From: Gonapodya prolifera JEL478
Taxonomy: Eukaryota; Monoblepharomycota; Monoblepharidomycetes; Monoblepharidales; Gonapodyaceae
Assembly (NCBI GenBank): GCA_001574975.1
Contig: KQ965763.1
Span: 2,536 to 66,535 of the forward strand
Length of the DNA stretch: 64,000 nt
Direction of reading: 5' to 3'
The notes below the pieces were generated by a model, which had not been told where the DNA came from, did no database searches, and worked only from the letters and a program-made list of their open reading frames with translations. Shown piece by piece: positions 7,728-18,806 of the stretch. The position numbers were made by a program, and so were the translations under genes. Every line of letters begins with the position of its first letter. The stretch's first letter is position 1.

Positions 7728-10346
7728 ATGCTTGCTACTGCCCCAGGACCGCGTCTTCTTGACAAATTGAGCGCGCAAATCGCCCGGAATAACTCTGGAG
7801 AGCGTGCTCATGGCAAGGATGCCGTGACAATGCCGGTCAATCGGTTTGCTTACCCTGACCCTGTCGGCGATCTTTCGAAGAATCGCGGCGGAGATATAAA
7901 GATGGCCAGGATTCCAGAGACGTGGGAGATTGATATTAAAGATGTGGAATGCTCTTGGGATGACAGCTGTCTTATTGGGAAGGGCGGCTTTGCGACGGTT
8001 TATCGTGGAAAATGGAGGAATATTACAGTTGCTTTGAAAGTGATTGATGCCATCCCTGGACTTTATAACTCTTTGGTGAGTTTCTGAAGTATTCTGCTTG
8101 CTTTGTTACTATTTTCAAACTTGTTGTCTCATAGGAATTCGAAAATGAAGCTCGCGTTTGGTACAACGCAGTGTCTCCACATGTCGTCCCTTTTTATGGT
8201 GTTTGTCGCAAAGGAGCCAAATTTTTTTTCATTTCTCCGTACGTGGAGAATGGAAATGTGCGGGAATATTTGGAAAGCTTGAAATCCGATGGGGTTTGGG
8301 ATGTGGAAATGAAAAAGGAAACGTTGTGGCAGGTGAATTTTTATGGTTTTGCTTATTTTCGATGAGCTTGTTTGTAATGTTCCTTGAAGCTTTTGAACAT
8401 CGCCCAAGGACTGAAATATCTCCATGAAAACGATATCCTCCATTTGGACGTGAAACCGGAAAACGCCCTGATTGACAATGTGTATCGGGCAATGGTCACC
8501 GACTTTGGAACTTGTCTTATCCGTGAATTGGAAGGGCGCAATCATGGTGTTGGGACAGCTCAGTACATGGCTCCTGAACGCCTCAGAGGAGAAGTTCCAA
8601 CAAAAAAGGCAGATGTTTATGCTTTCGGAATAAGTCTGTTTGAGGTGAGGAATTGTCCTGCTCATGCATCTACCATGTTTGACATAAAAATTCAAGTTAT
8701 GGTTTCTGTGCAACCCTTACGACAACCTGGATGGGGATGACTTGGTGGAAATTGAATCAAAAAACAAACGACCTTCACTCCCAACATTCTGCAATATGCC
8801 AGAAGAAATCAAAATTTTGATGATTCGGTGCTGGGATGCAGATCCTAGTAAGCGTCCTGATTTAGATGACATTGTGAAAATTCTCTCCAAATATGTCAAG
8901 TGAGTCCTTGGGTATTTCATAATACTGCTTTTTGAAACACATTTTTCTCAACCAAGATATGACTTTCATCGTCTCAAACCGCCAAATATTGAGAATCTCC
9001 TTCCAAACATTCCAAATGATACTCTGGAGCTTGTTTCACTTGCGCAAAAATACTTTATAGGCACTCATGAAATTCCACAGGATTTGACAAGTTCATTCCA
9101 GTTGTACTTGAGAGCTGCAAAGTTTCAGCATTCAGAAGCGCATTTCCAAGTTGGATACTTTTATTATCATGGATTGGGACAGGTTTCACCAAATTTAACA
9201 GAATCAGCAAAATGGTTCACCAAGGCCGCTGAGCAAGGACATGCCAAAGCACAGGGCATTCTTGGAAACTCCTACAACAATGGAGAAGGACTGGAGAAGG
9301 ACTCTAAAATGGCTGTGTTTTGGTGGACAAAGGCCGGGAATTCCTACGCCAATGGAGAAGGAGTAGAGAAGGACTCCATAACGGCTGTGTTTTGGTGGAC
9401 CAAGGCCGCTGAGCAAGGGAATGCCGAAGCACAGTGCAATCTTGGAAACTCCTACACCAATGGAGAAGGAGTGAAGAAGCACTCTAAAATAGCCGTGTTC
9501 TGGTGGACCAAGGCCGCTGAGGAAGGGAATGCCGAAGCACAGTACAATCTTGGAAACTCCTACTACAATGGAAAAGGAGTGGAGAAAGACTCTAAAATGG
9601 CCGTGTTTTGGTGGACCAAGGCCGCTGAGCAAGGGAATGCCAAAGCACAGTGCGATCTTGGAGTTTCCTACGACAATGGAGAAGGGGTGGAAACAGACTC
9701 TAAAATGGCCGTGTATTGGTGGACCAAGGCCGCTGAGCAAGGGCAAGCCCAAGCACAATTCAATCTTGGATTTTTCTACGGCTATGGGAAAGGAGTGGAG
9801 AAAGACTCTAAAATGGCTGTTTTTTGGAACACCAAGGCCGCTGAGCAAGGGAATGTCGAAGCACAACGCAATCTTGGAATTTGCTACGCATATGGAAAAG
9901 GGGTGGAAACGGACTATAAAATGGCAGTGTTTTGGTTCACCAAGGCCGCAAAACAAGGCAATGCCAAAGCTCAGTACAATCTTGGAGTTTGCTACTACAA
10001 AGGTGAAGGGGTGGAAACGGACCATAAAATGGCAGTGTTTTGGTACACCAAGGCCGCTGAGCAAGGGCTTGCCCAAGCACAGTGCAATCTTGGACTTTCC
10101 TACGGAAATGGAAACGGGGTGGAAACAGACTATAAAATGGCAGTGTTTTGGTTCACCAAGGCTGCAGGGCAAGGCCACGCCCAAGCACAGTGGAATCTCG
10201 GAATTTGCTACGACAATGGAGTAGGGGTGGAAAAAGACAAGGAAATGACAGTGTTTTGGTACACCAAGGCTGCAGGGCAAGGACATGCTAGAGCACAAAT
10301 TGAATTACAAAGACTTCATGAAAAAGTTACAGCTCAAAAGAAATAG
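7728..10346 (+). CDS. TKL-type protein kinase fused to Sel1 repeats
   Basis: Five exons (7728-8075, 8135-8332, 8390-8644, 8697-8899, 8957-10346) join in frame to 797 aa with GT-AG introns of 52-59 nt. Kinase domain, residues about 80-330: glycine loop GKGGFATVYRG (84-94), VALK lysine 104, catalytic loop HLDVKPEN (D202, with HLD instead of HRD), DFG (220-222), GTAQYMAPE and a C-lobe WFLCNPYD. All catalytic residues are present, so it is probably active. Residues about 340-785 carry about 11 Sel1-like repeats of about 36 aa (pattern AxYNLGxxYxNGxGVExDxKMAVFWxTKAAEQG); one repeat has lost its first helix. Sel1 arrays bind proteins. The start uses aaaATG at 7728; an in-frame ATG at 7686 is possible. 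Kinase-Sel1 fusions form large families in some fungi and are thought to be signalling proteins. Confidence 0.9.
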
Positions 10347-10638
10347 TTTGGGAAATCATGCTTCACTGAAGAATGTGATTCACATGGTATTTCTTGTGGT
10401 TGTACGGAATATTTTATTCGTCAACTTTTTCAATTTTCTCATCAGAACTTTTGCAAATTCAAAGACGTTGTGGTGACAGATAAAGGAATTTGATGTTTCG
10501 CTTTTGAGATTAGAGACTTTGTTGAAAAATGATACTAAATTGAAAATCCTTCTTCCATCTCCAGAGAGTTGGTGATTTTCTTGAAATATTTTTTCTGTAT
10601 CAGTTCGCTCAAAGAAATCTTCATTCTTATTTAAGAAA

Positions 10639-12000
10639 ATGTCTGACGCTTTGAATGCTTCTGCTGTTGCTGGAACTTTGAAGAGAAAGACGGGTGATGA
10701 TGGAAGCAATGATGCAAAAAGGCAGAAGTTCATTTGTGATGTTTGCGGAAGAGCGAACACCAATGCTACAGACCTCAAAATACATAAGCGTATCCACACT
10801 GGCGAGAAACCGTTTGTTTGCGGAGTCATAGGATGTTCCAAAGCATTTGTTAGCTCAAGCGGTCTTAGAAAACACGAAATCATGCATTCGGATGAGAGAA
10901 AATATGAATGTGATTTCGAGGATTGTGATAAAACATTCCCTCGAAAAAATGCTCTTGAAAACCACATGAGAACTCACACTGGCATAAGACCATTCAAATG
11001 CCATTTTGAAGGTTCTGAGGCCACATACGCTCGGAATGACTACTTGCAAGCACATATCAATGCTCATAATGGTGCAAAGCCATTTGTATGTAATTTCGAA
11101 GGATGTGATATGGCATTTACTTCGTCCTCAAATCTTTACAGTTATAAATTGACGCACATCAAAGAAAATTTATATATTTGTGATTTTGAGGGTTGCGGAA
11201 AAGCTTTATCAAGAAGTGATCACCTTTTGACTCACAAACGTTTCCATCTTGGGGATAAACGGTACAAATGCGATGTTTCAAATTGTGATATGGCTTTTGT
11301 TACATCTTCTGCTCTTGTGATACACAAGAGAACACATACGGGAGAGAGGCCATATGTGTGCGAGATAGGAAGTTGCAAAAGGTCATTTATTGATTCCAGC
11401 AGTCTTCGTTCACACATAAGGACCGTACACACACTAAGATATAATGAGATACGTAAAAAGGAAGAGCATCGCATTGAACTTTTCTTGAAGAGTCACAATA
11501 TCAGTTTTGAGCGGGAACACCGGATAAACTATTGTGAAACTGATGATGTTTCTTTGCCAAAGAGCAATACTCAAGTGCCTTCGAAATACTCCCGCGTTGA
11601 CTTTTTATTAAAGATGCAAGATTCAAATAGGAATGCCTTTATTATATTTCTTGAAGTTGATGAAGATCAGCATGGAAAATATGGGTTATCGTGTGAAACC
11701 GCGAGAATGACGCAGCAGCACTCTGAGTTGGCAGCAAATGGAAACACTTTGCCTTTGATTTTCATAAGATACAACCCTCGTTCATTTCAAGTTGATGGTG
11801 TTACCAAAAGGGTTACGCGAGATGAACGTGAGAAAATCCTCTTAAAAACTTTGGAAGAACTACAGACACTAATCTTTGAGCCATTGTCTATGGCAGTCAA
11901 GTACATGTTTTATAGTGTCAGTGATCATCAATTGGAAGTATGGAGCAATGAAGAATATCCCGAAGAATTGAAAAAACTCTGTATGGACTATGTTGTTTAG
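10639..12000 (+). CDS. C2H2 zinc-finger array fused to a restriction-endonuclease-like domain (complete copy)
   Basis: Single exon, 453 aa, complete paralog of the gene at 1-1224. The first finger has CDVC spacing; the rest use C-x4-C. Eight fingers are visible. Finger 4 has lost its second Cys (CHFEGS) and finger 5 its first His (NLYSYKLTH), so six look able to bind zinc. The N-terminal 30 residues include the basic stretch KRKTGDDG...KRQK, a possible nuclear signal. The C-terminal domain (RKKEEHRIELFLKSHNI, SKYSRVDFLLKM, FLEVDEDQHGKYG, LIFIRYNP, WSNEEYPEELKKLCMDYVV) is nearly identical to the first copy. Finger recognition helices differ strongly (for example NATDLKIH and RSDHLLTH here, DQNGLNVH and QSNALKSH there), so the two copies should read different DNA. 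Nuclease function is inferred from motif pattern. Confidence 0.82.
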   Translation: MSDALNASAVAGTLKRKTGDDGSNDAKRQKFICDVCGRANTNATDLKIHKRIHTGEKPFVCGVIGCSKAFVSSSGLRKHEIMHSDERKYECDFEDCDKTFPRKNALENHMRTHTGIRPFKCHFEGSEATYARNDYLQAHINAHNGAKPFVCNFEGCDMAFTSSSNLYSYKLTHIKENLYICDFEGCGKALSRSDHLLTHKRFHLGDKRYKCDVSNCDMAFVTSSALVIHKRTHTGERPYVCEIGSCKRSFIDSSSLRSHIRTVHTLRYNEIRKKEEHRIELFLKSHNISFEREHRINYCETDDVSLPKSNTQVPSKYSRVDFLLKMQDSNRNAFIIFLEVDEDQHGKYGLSCETARMTQQHSELAANGNTLPLIFIRYNPRSFQVDGVTKRVTRDEREKILLKTLEELQTLIFEPLSMAVKYMFYSVSDHQLEVWSNEEYPEELKKLCMDYVV

Positions 12001-12412
12001 TAATCTATATGTAATATAGTTGATATAAAATTTCGATTGAATTTTTAAATTTTCCGCTGACTTGACCAAAGTACCTGAAAGAGCTATCAACCTCAGGAGG
12101 CATCATGTGGTTGCTTACTTCATCTCATCGAACATCGCAGACATTTGATGAGTGCTTATGAATTGATGGGGTTTCGCATCTACCATGAAATCTTCCGATA
12201 GTCCAAAGAATTGCCGGAATTTGCCTCATCATTTCCTTGGAACTCATCACGATGCTTGCATTCATTTCTTGATGACCAAAGTGTACAATCGTTTTTAGAA
12301 TGAAGTCACATTTTGGAAAACTAAAGACGATGGTGGCGAAAAGATCCGCAATTTTCCTATTATTTTTCCGCGCTCAAATTCATCCGATGCTGTGGTCCAT
12401 TTATGAAATCCA
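12001..12412 (+). repeat. Duplicated 3' flank of the zinc-finger/nuclease gene (copy B)
   Basis: Matches 1225-1622 in order over about 400 bp with moderate divergence. The match stops at about 12412, exactly where base composition changes from AT-rich to GC-rich, so the flank is cut by the island edge. Confidence 0.8.
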
Positions 12413-12498
12413 AATTACTAAATCTAAATACACACCTTTAGCCTGCGTGCTTCGGGCTGGACCGTGGACCGGACCGGACCGTCCGCAACGCTAGAGCT

Positions 12499-12893
12499 AT
12501 GAGCACTCCCATGGTGGGAGCAGTCAAGGATGGGACGGGAACACACGTAGCGAGGGTGGAGGGCGCCATTGGGACGAGCAAAGAGCTCAACGGACCCTGG
12601 GTGGTTGTTGGAGGAGCCGGGCGACCAGGCAGAGGATTGGTGCAAGCGTGGTTCACAGAATCCTTCCCCATGTCCATCAATGCCCTCCGCGAGGAGCGTG
12701 AGTGTTTTTGGCTCATGTAAGGTGGTGGAGTGGGTGTGAGTTGGTTGGAGGGGGCGATAGATGCGAGGGGAGAGCGCACAGGGGACGCGGCAACAGGGAT
12801 TGGCAGAGAGACCATATAGAGGAGGCGTTTTTTGCAGGGGAGTACGGGGAGAACACAGTGTGGAAACATGTTAACCAGGGTGAACACGGGTGA
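12499..12893 (+). CDS. Small hypothetical protein
   Basis: Two exons, 12499-12697 and 12838-12893, joined by a GTGAGT...TTGCAG intron of 140 nt, give 84 aa. Visible text: MSTPMVGAVKDGTGTHV, GPWVVVGGAGRPGRGLVQAW and the end HVNQGEHG. I recognise no family. It lies in the first 500 bp of GC-rich DNA after the island edge and may be the remains of a larger host gene cut by the island. The region before it, 12413-12498, holds a short repeat of 'ggaccg'. Confidence 0.35.
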
Positions 12894-13598
12894 CACGGGG
12901 GAGGACTGTGGTCGTGTTCCCCCTGGCCCTTCAATACAGGTTCTCTTTTATAAGGTGGGTGTACTTGGTTGATTGGGTGATTTTTAAAATGTGACATCTG
13001 ATGGGGGACCCTGGGGTCTGGGGCATTCCGACCTCACAAGCGCACTGCGAGTTTCTATCTCATTTTATCTGCAGTCGTTGGATTATGAAAACTCGTTGTG
13101 CCATCTTTTGACAATTTGCATAGAGGAACACGTCAACCGCCGCCAACGATTCTGGCCACTTTCACTCGACACTATGGGAACTTGAATCTAACGCACTACC
13201 TCAAAATTTTTATCTCTGAATCATTTGTCTGCAGGAGCGATTCTAAAAAGTTATCGCATATGGTAGATGAAGAGGACGTTAGAGCTCGCCTAGAGCGGGC
13301 GACATTCTGGAACATGCCCTCCTCTCATTTCTTGGATTAAATTTTCCCGGAACTTTCAGTTTCGCCCCGTCTGGTTCGTTCAGGTTCCTTAATCTTCTCA
13401 GTTTATATTATACGCGTCCGTCTGAAAACCTAAGGGTCAACAGGGCTCACAGTAATGTAATCGCAATGGAAAACCTCCAGGGAAGGGACTGTTTGCGACG
13501 TTTTGAATGTGATTTCAATTCCAGCCTTGTTGTTTCAATATGTGAGCTCTTTTTGTGTGCAGCAATCCTCATACACATTGCTCCATCGGAAACTCAAG
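12894..13598. other. Intergenic stretch without a recognised gene
   Basis: No frame has convincing codon structure or a family match. It holds mixed-composition sequence leading to the gene starting at 13599. Upstream exons or UTR of that gene may lie here. Confidence 0.4.
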
Positions 13599-16500
13599 AT
13601 GACTTTTCCTGGCATAGACGCATCGCAGTTGGCATCCTTGGTCTCTGCGCTTCCACTGCGACCTCCCGGTTCCTCTTCCATCGGTGCAGTGGGACACAGC
13701 ACATCACACGATACCGCCATTCCGTCATCGCTCCAGCCTCCTGCGACGGCAGCTGAGGCAGCAGAGCTCGCTCGGAAATTTGCTCTCGCGTCTGACGTTC
13801 TCCGGCGGCTCCTGGAGGACCCAGAGATCGTCGCAAAAGTTCGCGGAACGCCCCTCGGGCTTTCTCTCGGTTTAGGAACAGCTGGAAGCACAGGCATGGG
13901 CGGAATGGTAGCTGGGGATGGCACGTCGTCGACGGGTATCGGGGTTGGACTTGGCATTGCTCTGGGTCATGTCGCTGAGGTGAGTGGTTTGAACACCAGG
14001 ACATCGGACTGAAAACAAAGGATTCGTAAGGAATTCGAGTGAAAGGGAGGATTTACTCTTTTACAGTGTGGATTCATCGCTTCGTAGTGTCTGATTGCCG
14101 CGTATATCACTTCGTACGGCATCCCGTCCAGTTACAGCAGTCACCACCTCCCTTCGGGCCCGCACCTCCACCAAACTTCACGTCCAATGAATTTTCTAAC
14201 GCTTTGAGGGACTACGCTCTCTCCCTTTCACTTACCACATCCACGGCACCATCTTCTTCGGGGACAAGGCTCCCTGCATACTCCAGTTTCGTGCCCTCGT
14301 CGTACCCTCCCCCACCTCTGTCACCGGAGGACATTGCGGGCCTCAGCGTTGACGAGACACTTCTCGCAATACCTCCCGCTATGTTGCAAGGAACGTTGTC
14401 TGGGACCCAATCGTCGACACAGGCCGGCGCAAAAGGACTTCAACGCGATGGACGTGGAGCTGGTGGCGGCGCCACCCGGAACTTGAATGGTAGCGCAGCG
14501 GCGCTTCCTGGTGCGGCGGAGAACTTAGCCAGAGGTAAGTTTCAAGATGGGGTGATCATTGGTCCACGGGATTCTGGAAGTTTTCACGGTCACAGTTCAC
14601 GGAACGTCTAATGACGACGTACCACCGACCCATTCCCACTCCGTAGTCCCATTTTCATTCCCACCGAGCCCTGCGACGCTCACACCTTCCTTGTTTCCCC
14701 CAGACACCAGCGTCCGAACATCACGGGATCGTCCCATCCTGCCCAGAGTAACCGCGCACGGTGGCCCACCTGCCCGCAAGCGCCGCGTTTCAGAAAGTCC
14801 CTCTGAAACTACGCGGCCCTCTGTAGCGGAGCAAGGTGGCCCGCCCCCACCGTACACGCCACCGCCGTCATCAAACATTGGAAGGGACGCGAACCTTGGG
14901 TCCCGAGTGGAGCCTTCAATAGAAGGAGCCTTTCGAATGGTCGCAGACGAACTCTACACTGCCTCGTCCTCCTCCCGCGCACATGCAGCCCCACCTTCCG
15001 CAACACCTCCCCAACTTTCCTCGTTCAACTGGCCCAACGGACCAACATGGGGCGCGAGCTCTGTTACGGATCAGAGTGAAATTTCTGACGACTCCGACGA
15101 TCAAGGCGGGATCGCTCGGCGTGGCGCGGATCCATTTTCAGTTGCGTTGTCTCATGCGGTGTCGAATGCAGCGGCTGAGGAGAGATCGCCGAGTGCTTCC
15201 ACCCTTCTCGATAGTCAAGTTCGTGGTGGTGTACTATCTCTTCCCCCGTCCCTCGTGACTTCGACAAGCTTGCTTTGGGGAGGTCTCCCGGACCATTCGA
15301 CGAACAGCCCGACCCGTGAGTCTCTCCGACCCCCGCCAAACCTTGTGGACGAGGACCCATCCATCGTGGGTGTTTCTAATGGACTGCGTAATCCAACGAT
15401 CGCCGACGGTGTGGCGGACTGGGAGGCAGCACTGGAAGCCGCCGGCGCGGTTCGCCTCCCGAAATCGACCGCCCCACTCAGCAACCAACCCAGCACGTCC
15501 AAATCTGGGCGACCTACGGTGATGATTCAGGGACCCGATGGAGTCAAGAGAGCTCTTGCGCAGCCCAGGGCACCAAGCGGGGTGCGGAAATCAGCGCAGG
15601 CACAGTTGGCGGACATCATCAAAGCTGCGCAACCCCAGACGGCGGCGTCCAATCCGATAGTACAAGCGGAAGCGCTTATGGCCGCACCTGCTGCTCCCGC
15701 AGGCACGACGCTTGCAGATCCTCGCAAAACCCAACCAGCTGCTCCTGCGGCGCCTTCGGAAGCCCCTTCAACTGCAGTACCGACGCCCTCTCTGCCACGA
15801 GCGATCACGCAAGGACACGGTCCTAGTGTCTCGACGGCCGCTGGAATCATACCTGCTGGGGGTCCTAAGAAGCCCGCCGTACCCAGCGCAATCGCCAAGT
15901 CCACCAATCCCACCAACGGGGGCTCCACTGCCTCGACGACTCCACCCACCGTGGTACCCCCCACTGGCTCCAAAAAGAAAACCGCCGCGAAACCCCAGCC
16001 GACCACAACGCAGCCCCCGGGCCCGCTGTTTGACCTCCTGTGCAGCCCGTACCCGACCAACTCCCGGCACGACCGCACACTCCTGCACGCGGCGATCCGA
16101 AACAAGCAGATGCGTCTCGCTCGCGAAGGTCGCCCGCCCAACGTGGAGGACGATGACTATATTTGCTTCTTTTGCGAGTACGAGCAGCGGTGGGGCGGAA
16201 GGTGGTGGAGCGCCAAGAGGGCGGGGACGGTGCAAGAGGCGGCGAAAGCGGCGGCGGCGTTACGGCAGGCCCGCGATAACGCACAGGCAGGTGTTGGTAA
16301 AGGAGGCGGGACGCAGTTGGGTTCGCCGGCGTCCGGTTTGGCTACGGGACCAGTTGGTGGTGCCTCGACCGTGCCGCAAATCCCGAAGCGCACTGCCTCC
16401 CTGAATTACTTCTCGACCAGTGGCCCTGCTGGAGGGACGCAGGGTGGGTCTCCTGGTGGAGGTGTTACCACGGCAACAGCGACAGCGATTGCCTCCGCGA

Positions 16501-16649
16501 CAGTCTCGATGCCCGCGCAAGGACCGGGAGGCAGACACGTTCCCGTTGAGGTGCAGATCAAGGTTGAAGTACAGGGTACGGCGACGGTAGGGGGTGATGG
16601 TAATGGTGGAGCGACTGGTGGAGGGAATGGGGGGAGGGGGAGGAAGTGA
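13599..16649 (+). CDS. Large Pro/Ala/Ser-rich protein with a conserved-looking C-terminal core
   Basis: Model of three exons: 13599-13979, 14132-14534 and 14596-16649. The second intron (61 nt, GTAAGT...CACAG) is well supported by phase. The first (152 nt) is less certain, as three nearby acceptors are in frame. The N-terminus MTFPGIDASQLASLVSAL is followed by an amphipathic AEAAELARKFALASDVLRRL helix. Most of the rest is disordered Pro/Ala/Ser/Thr text. A folded-looking segment is near 16020-16280: LFDLLCSPYPTNSRHDRTLLHAAIRNKQ, then DDDYICFFCEYEQRWGGRWWSAKRAG with a CxxC pair. The C-terminus is Gly-rich and basic (GGGNGGRGRK). A nuclear or RNA-linked role would fit the composition, but no family is recognised. 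Confidence 0.6.
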
Positions 16650-17541
16650 GCTTGATTTGCGAGCGGCTGAGGTGATTGTCGAGTGGAGGAGAATGAGGGG
16701 CGAATGAGGTGTGTGACAAGTCGAAATGGGCGACAGGCCAGGAGTTGGGTGAGCGAGGTGTCCATGTGATGTATAATTTGGCAAGTTACAGATCCATATA
16801 AAAGAGAACAAGGTCCGACCAGCGTAGTATTACTGACATCGCTGTAATTGTCCAACGATATATGTGGTACTGACAGCGATATATCGATCGGAGCAAGAAC
16901 TACAGCGCTCACGTCAGAGCCGTACAATATTTACAAAATATTCTCCTAAGATTCGACAGAAGTCCCACTTCTTGCCTACATACACGTCAGCCACGTCTCC
17001 TGTCCCACCGATTTGATGTATGAATGACGATGACAGCCTGCAACGCCAAAAATGTCCACGACAGTCTCCTGCAACAGCAAAGTCGCAAGTCGCAGAGAAA
17101 ACAAAAGCAAAAGAGAAAAAGGCGAAGTAAAAGCGAAAAGTGATCTTTGATTTCTTTTTGGCGATCGATGAAACCGTCGCAAGCGTCAAGTTCACCGACC
17201 ACCCTCAATTTCAAGCCCAAGCCCAAGCCCATGCACCGAACCACACATAAACGTTGAAATTTGCATTATTATAGGTTCGAAAAGAAAAAACAAAGACAAG
17301 CGCAAAACGCGATCGATCACATGAAATCATCATTCTACAGTATATTCCAACCAGGCCACCCTCGCACACGGCACAACAACCCGCACGTGACCAGTCGCCT
17401 GGATATTAGCGCCAAGGTAGGGAGGGGGAGCAAGAAACCGCGGAGGGAGGTGGTATCGGGGGAGTGGGTCGCAGTGGTGGTGGGGGTGGGTGAAAGGTTG
17501 AGGACGGCCGGAGAGGCGGGGGGAGGTCAAGCGAGGGGCAA
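16650..17541. other. Convergent intergenic region
   Basis: Lies between two convergent genes, so it should hold both 3' ends. The motif 'cgatatat' occurs twice near 16858 and 16879 around 'actgacag', a possible small inverted repeat. No gene is recognised. Confidence 0.4.
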
Positions 17542-18806
17542 TCAAGCGCTTGTAGGGGACGGGTGCTTCTTGCGTTGATGTACGAGGGCGTTGTCTTTCC
17601 TGTAGATCGTAGAGAGGAGTTAATACACCGAACTTATGGAGCAAGCCACAAAACGTTTCAACCCCTCACCTCGAGAACCTCAACCCGCAGATATCGCACG
17701 AAAACGGCTTTGCGCCCGTATGCGTCCTGGCATGTCTTTCGACATGTGCCGGTGTTGGGAACCGTCGGCCGCACCCTGGCCAGGCACATGCGAACCGCCA
17801 TGTGGGACGTTCGGTTGGCTGCTGGGTGTGATGGATGACTGGTGCACGAATGCGGGGGAATGCGTCGGCGGAGGAGGAGGTGATTGAGGCGTACGGGTGC
17901 ATGTAGTGGGCATGTCCGTGCGAGGTTGGAGGCATGGAGTTGGAAGAGGAGGAGATGTGGTGCTGGTGGTGGTGCACGGGTTGCAACTCGGCCGGTGGTT
18001 TTTCGGGCGTGCTTGGCGGTGTTTGGAGGCCGACAGCAGGTGATCCCACGGAGAGTGGGGGCGGGGAGACGGAGTCGCGAGTGTACGGCGGGCTTGGGAT
18101 ATTCGCTGAGTCCGTTCTGAGGTGGAGGGAGTGGAAGAAGAGTGAAAAAATGTGTTAGAGGTGTCAAACGGGTGTGGAAAGCCACCCTCGGCAGAATCAC
18201 TCACCTAGCGGAATAAGATGCAGAGGAGTACTGTGTTTCTATCGCAAAGCGTCTTCCTGCGTCTCTAGCCACAGCCGAGAGCGCGTCCATGGGGTTGAGT
18301 GGGAGGGGCTCGGCCCACCGCCCTTGCTCGGTGACATTCCACGCCGACCAGGAGGAAGAGGACGAAGGGGGCAGCGTGGGGTGCGAGAGCGAGAGCGAAG
18401 AGGAAGAGGAAGACGCAGAAAGCGAAGGGGGGGAGAGAGAGAATTGTTGGGGTTTGTAGAGTTGTGCTGCCTCGGACAGAACTGCTCCCTGCAGGTATGG
18501 GTGGCGTTCAGCCCAGTCACCATGGGGATTGAACGAGGGCAGCGCGGGCAGCGAGTCGACACGAGGAGAATGCGACGACTGAGTGTCGAATGCGAGCGGA
18601 TTTGCGAATGCGTTGAGTGCGCTGGTGTCCCTCGGGTCCCTCCCAGGGTCGACGGGTTTGCTGGCAAACGACTCGGAGGAGGAGAAGGCCACGCCCGGTG
18701 CAGACGACGCAGGCAACGGGGGCGACCGTGAAGGCTGCAGATGCGATGATGGCTCGCGGGTGCCCAGGTGCAGAAGGCCGAGCGACTCGAGTGAAGGGAG
18801 ACTCAT
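17542..18806 (-). CDS. Two-finger C2H2 transcription-factor-like protein
   Basis: Three exons: 18806-18205, 18116-17670 and 17599-17542, with introns of 88 and 70 nt (GTGAGT...CTCAG and GTGAGG...CTACAG). The last intron splits finger 2; splicing restores CDICGLRFSRKDNALVHQ followed by RKKH and a short tail ending PTSA. Finger 1 is CAWPGCGRRFPTPAHVERH with HARTHTGAKPF linker. The N-terminal 300 residues are Ser/Pro/His-rich and disordered, typical of fungal transcription regulators. Two adjacent C-terminal fingers resemble the Msn2/Crz1/Mig layout, but no named orthologue is claimed. Likely nuclear. Confidence 0.8.

Noticed and set aside
9204-10298. Long minus-strand open frame opposite the Sel1 repeats
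   Set aside because: It is a periodic shadow of the repeated Sel1 codons; the plus-strand frame has the conserved family pattern.
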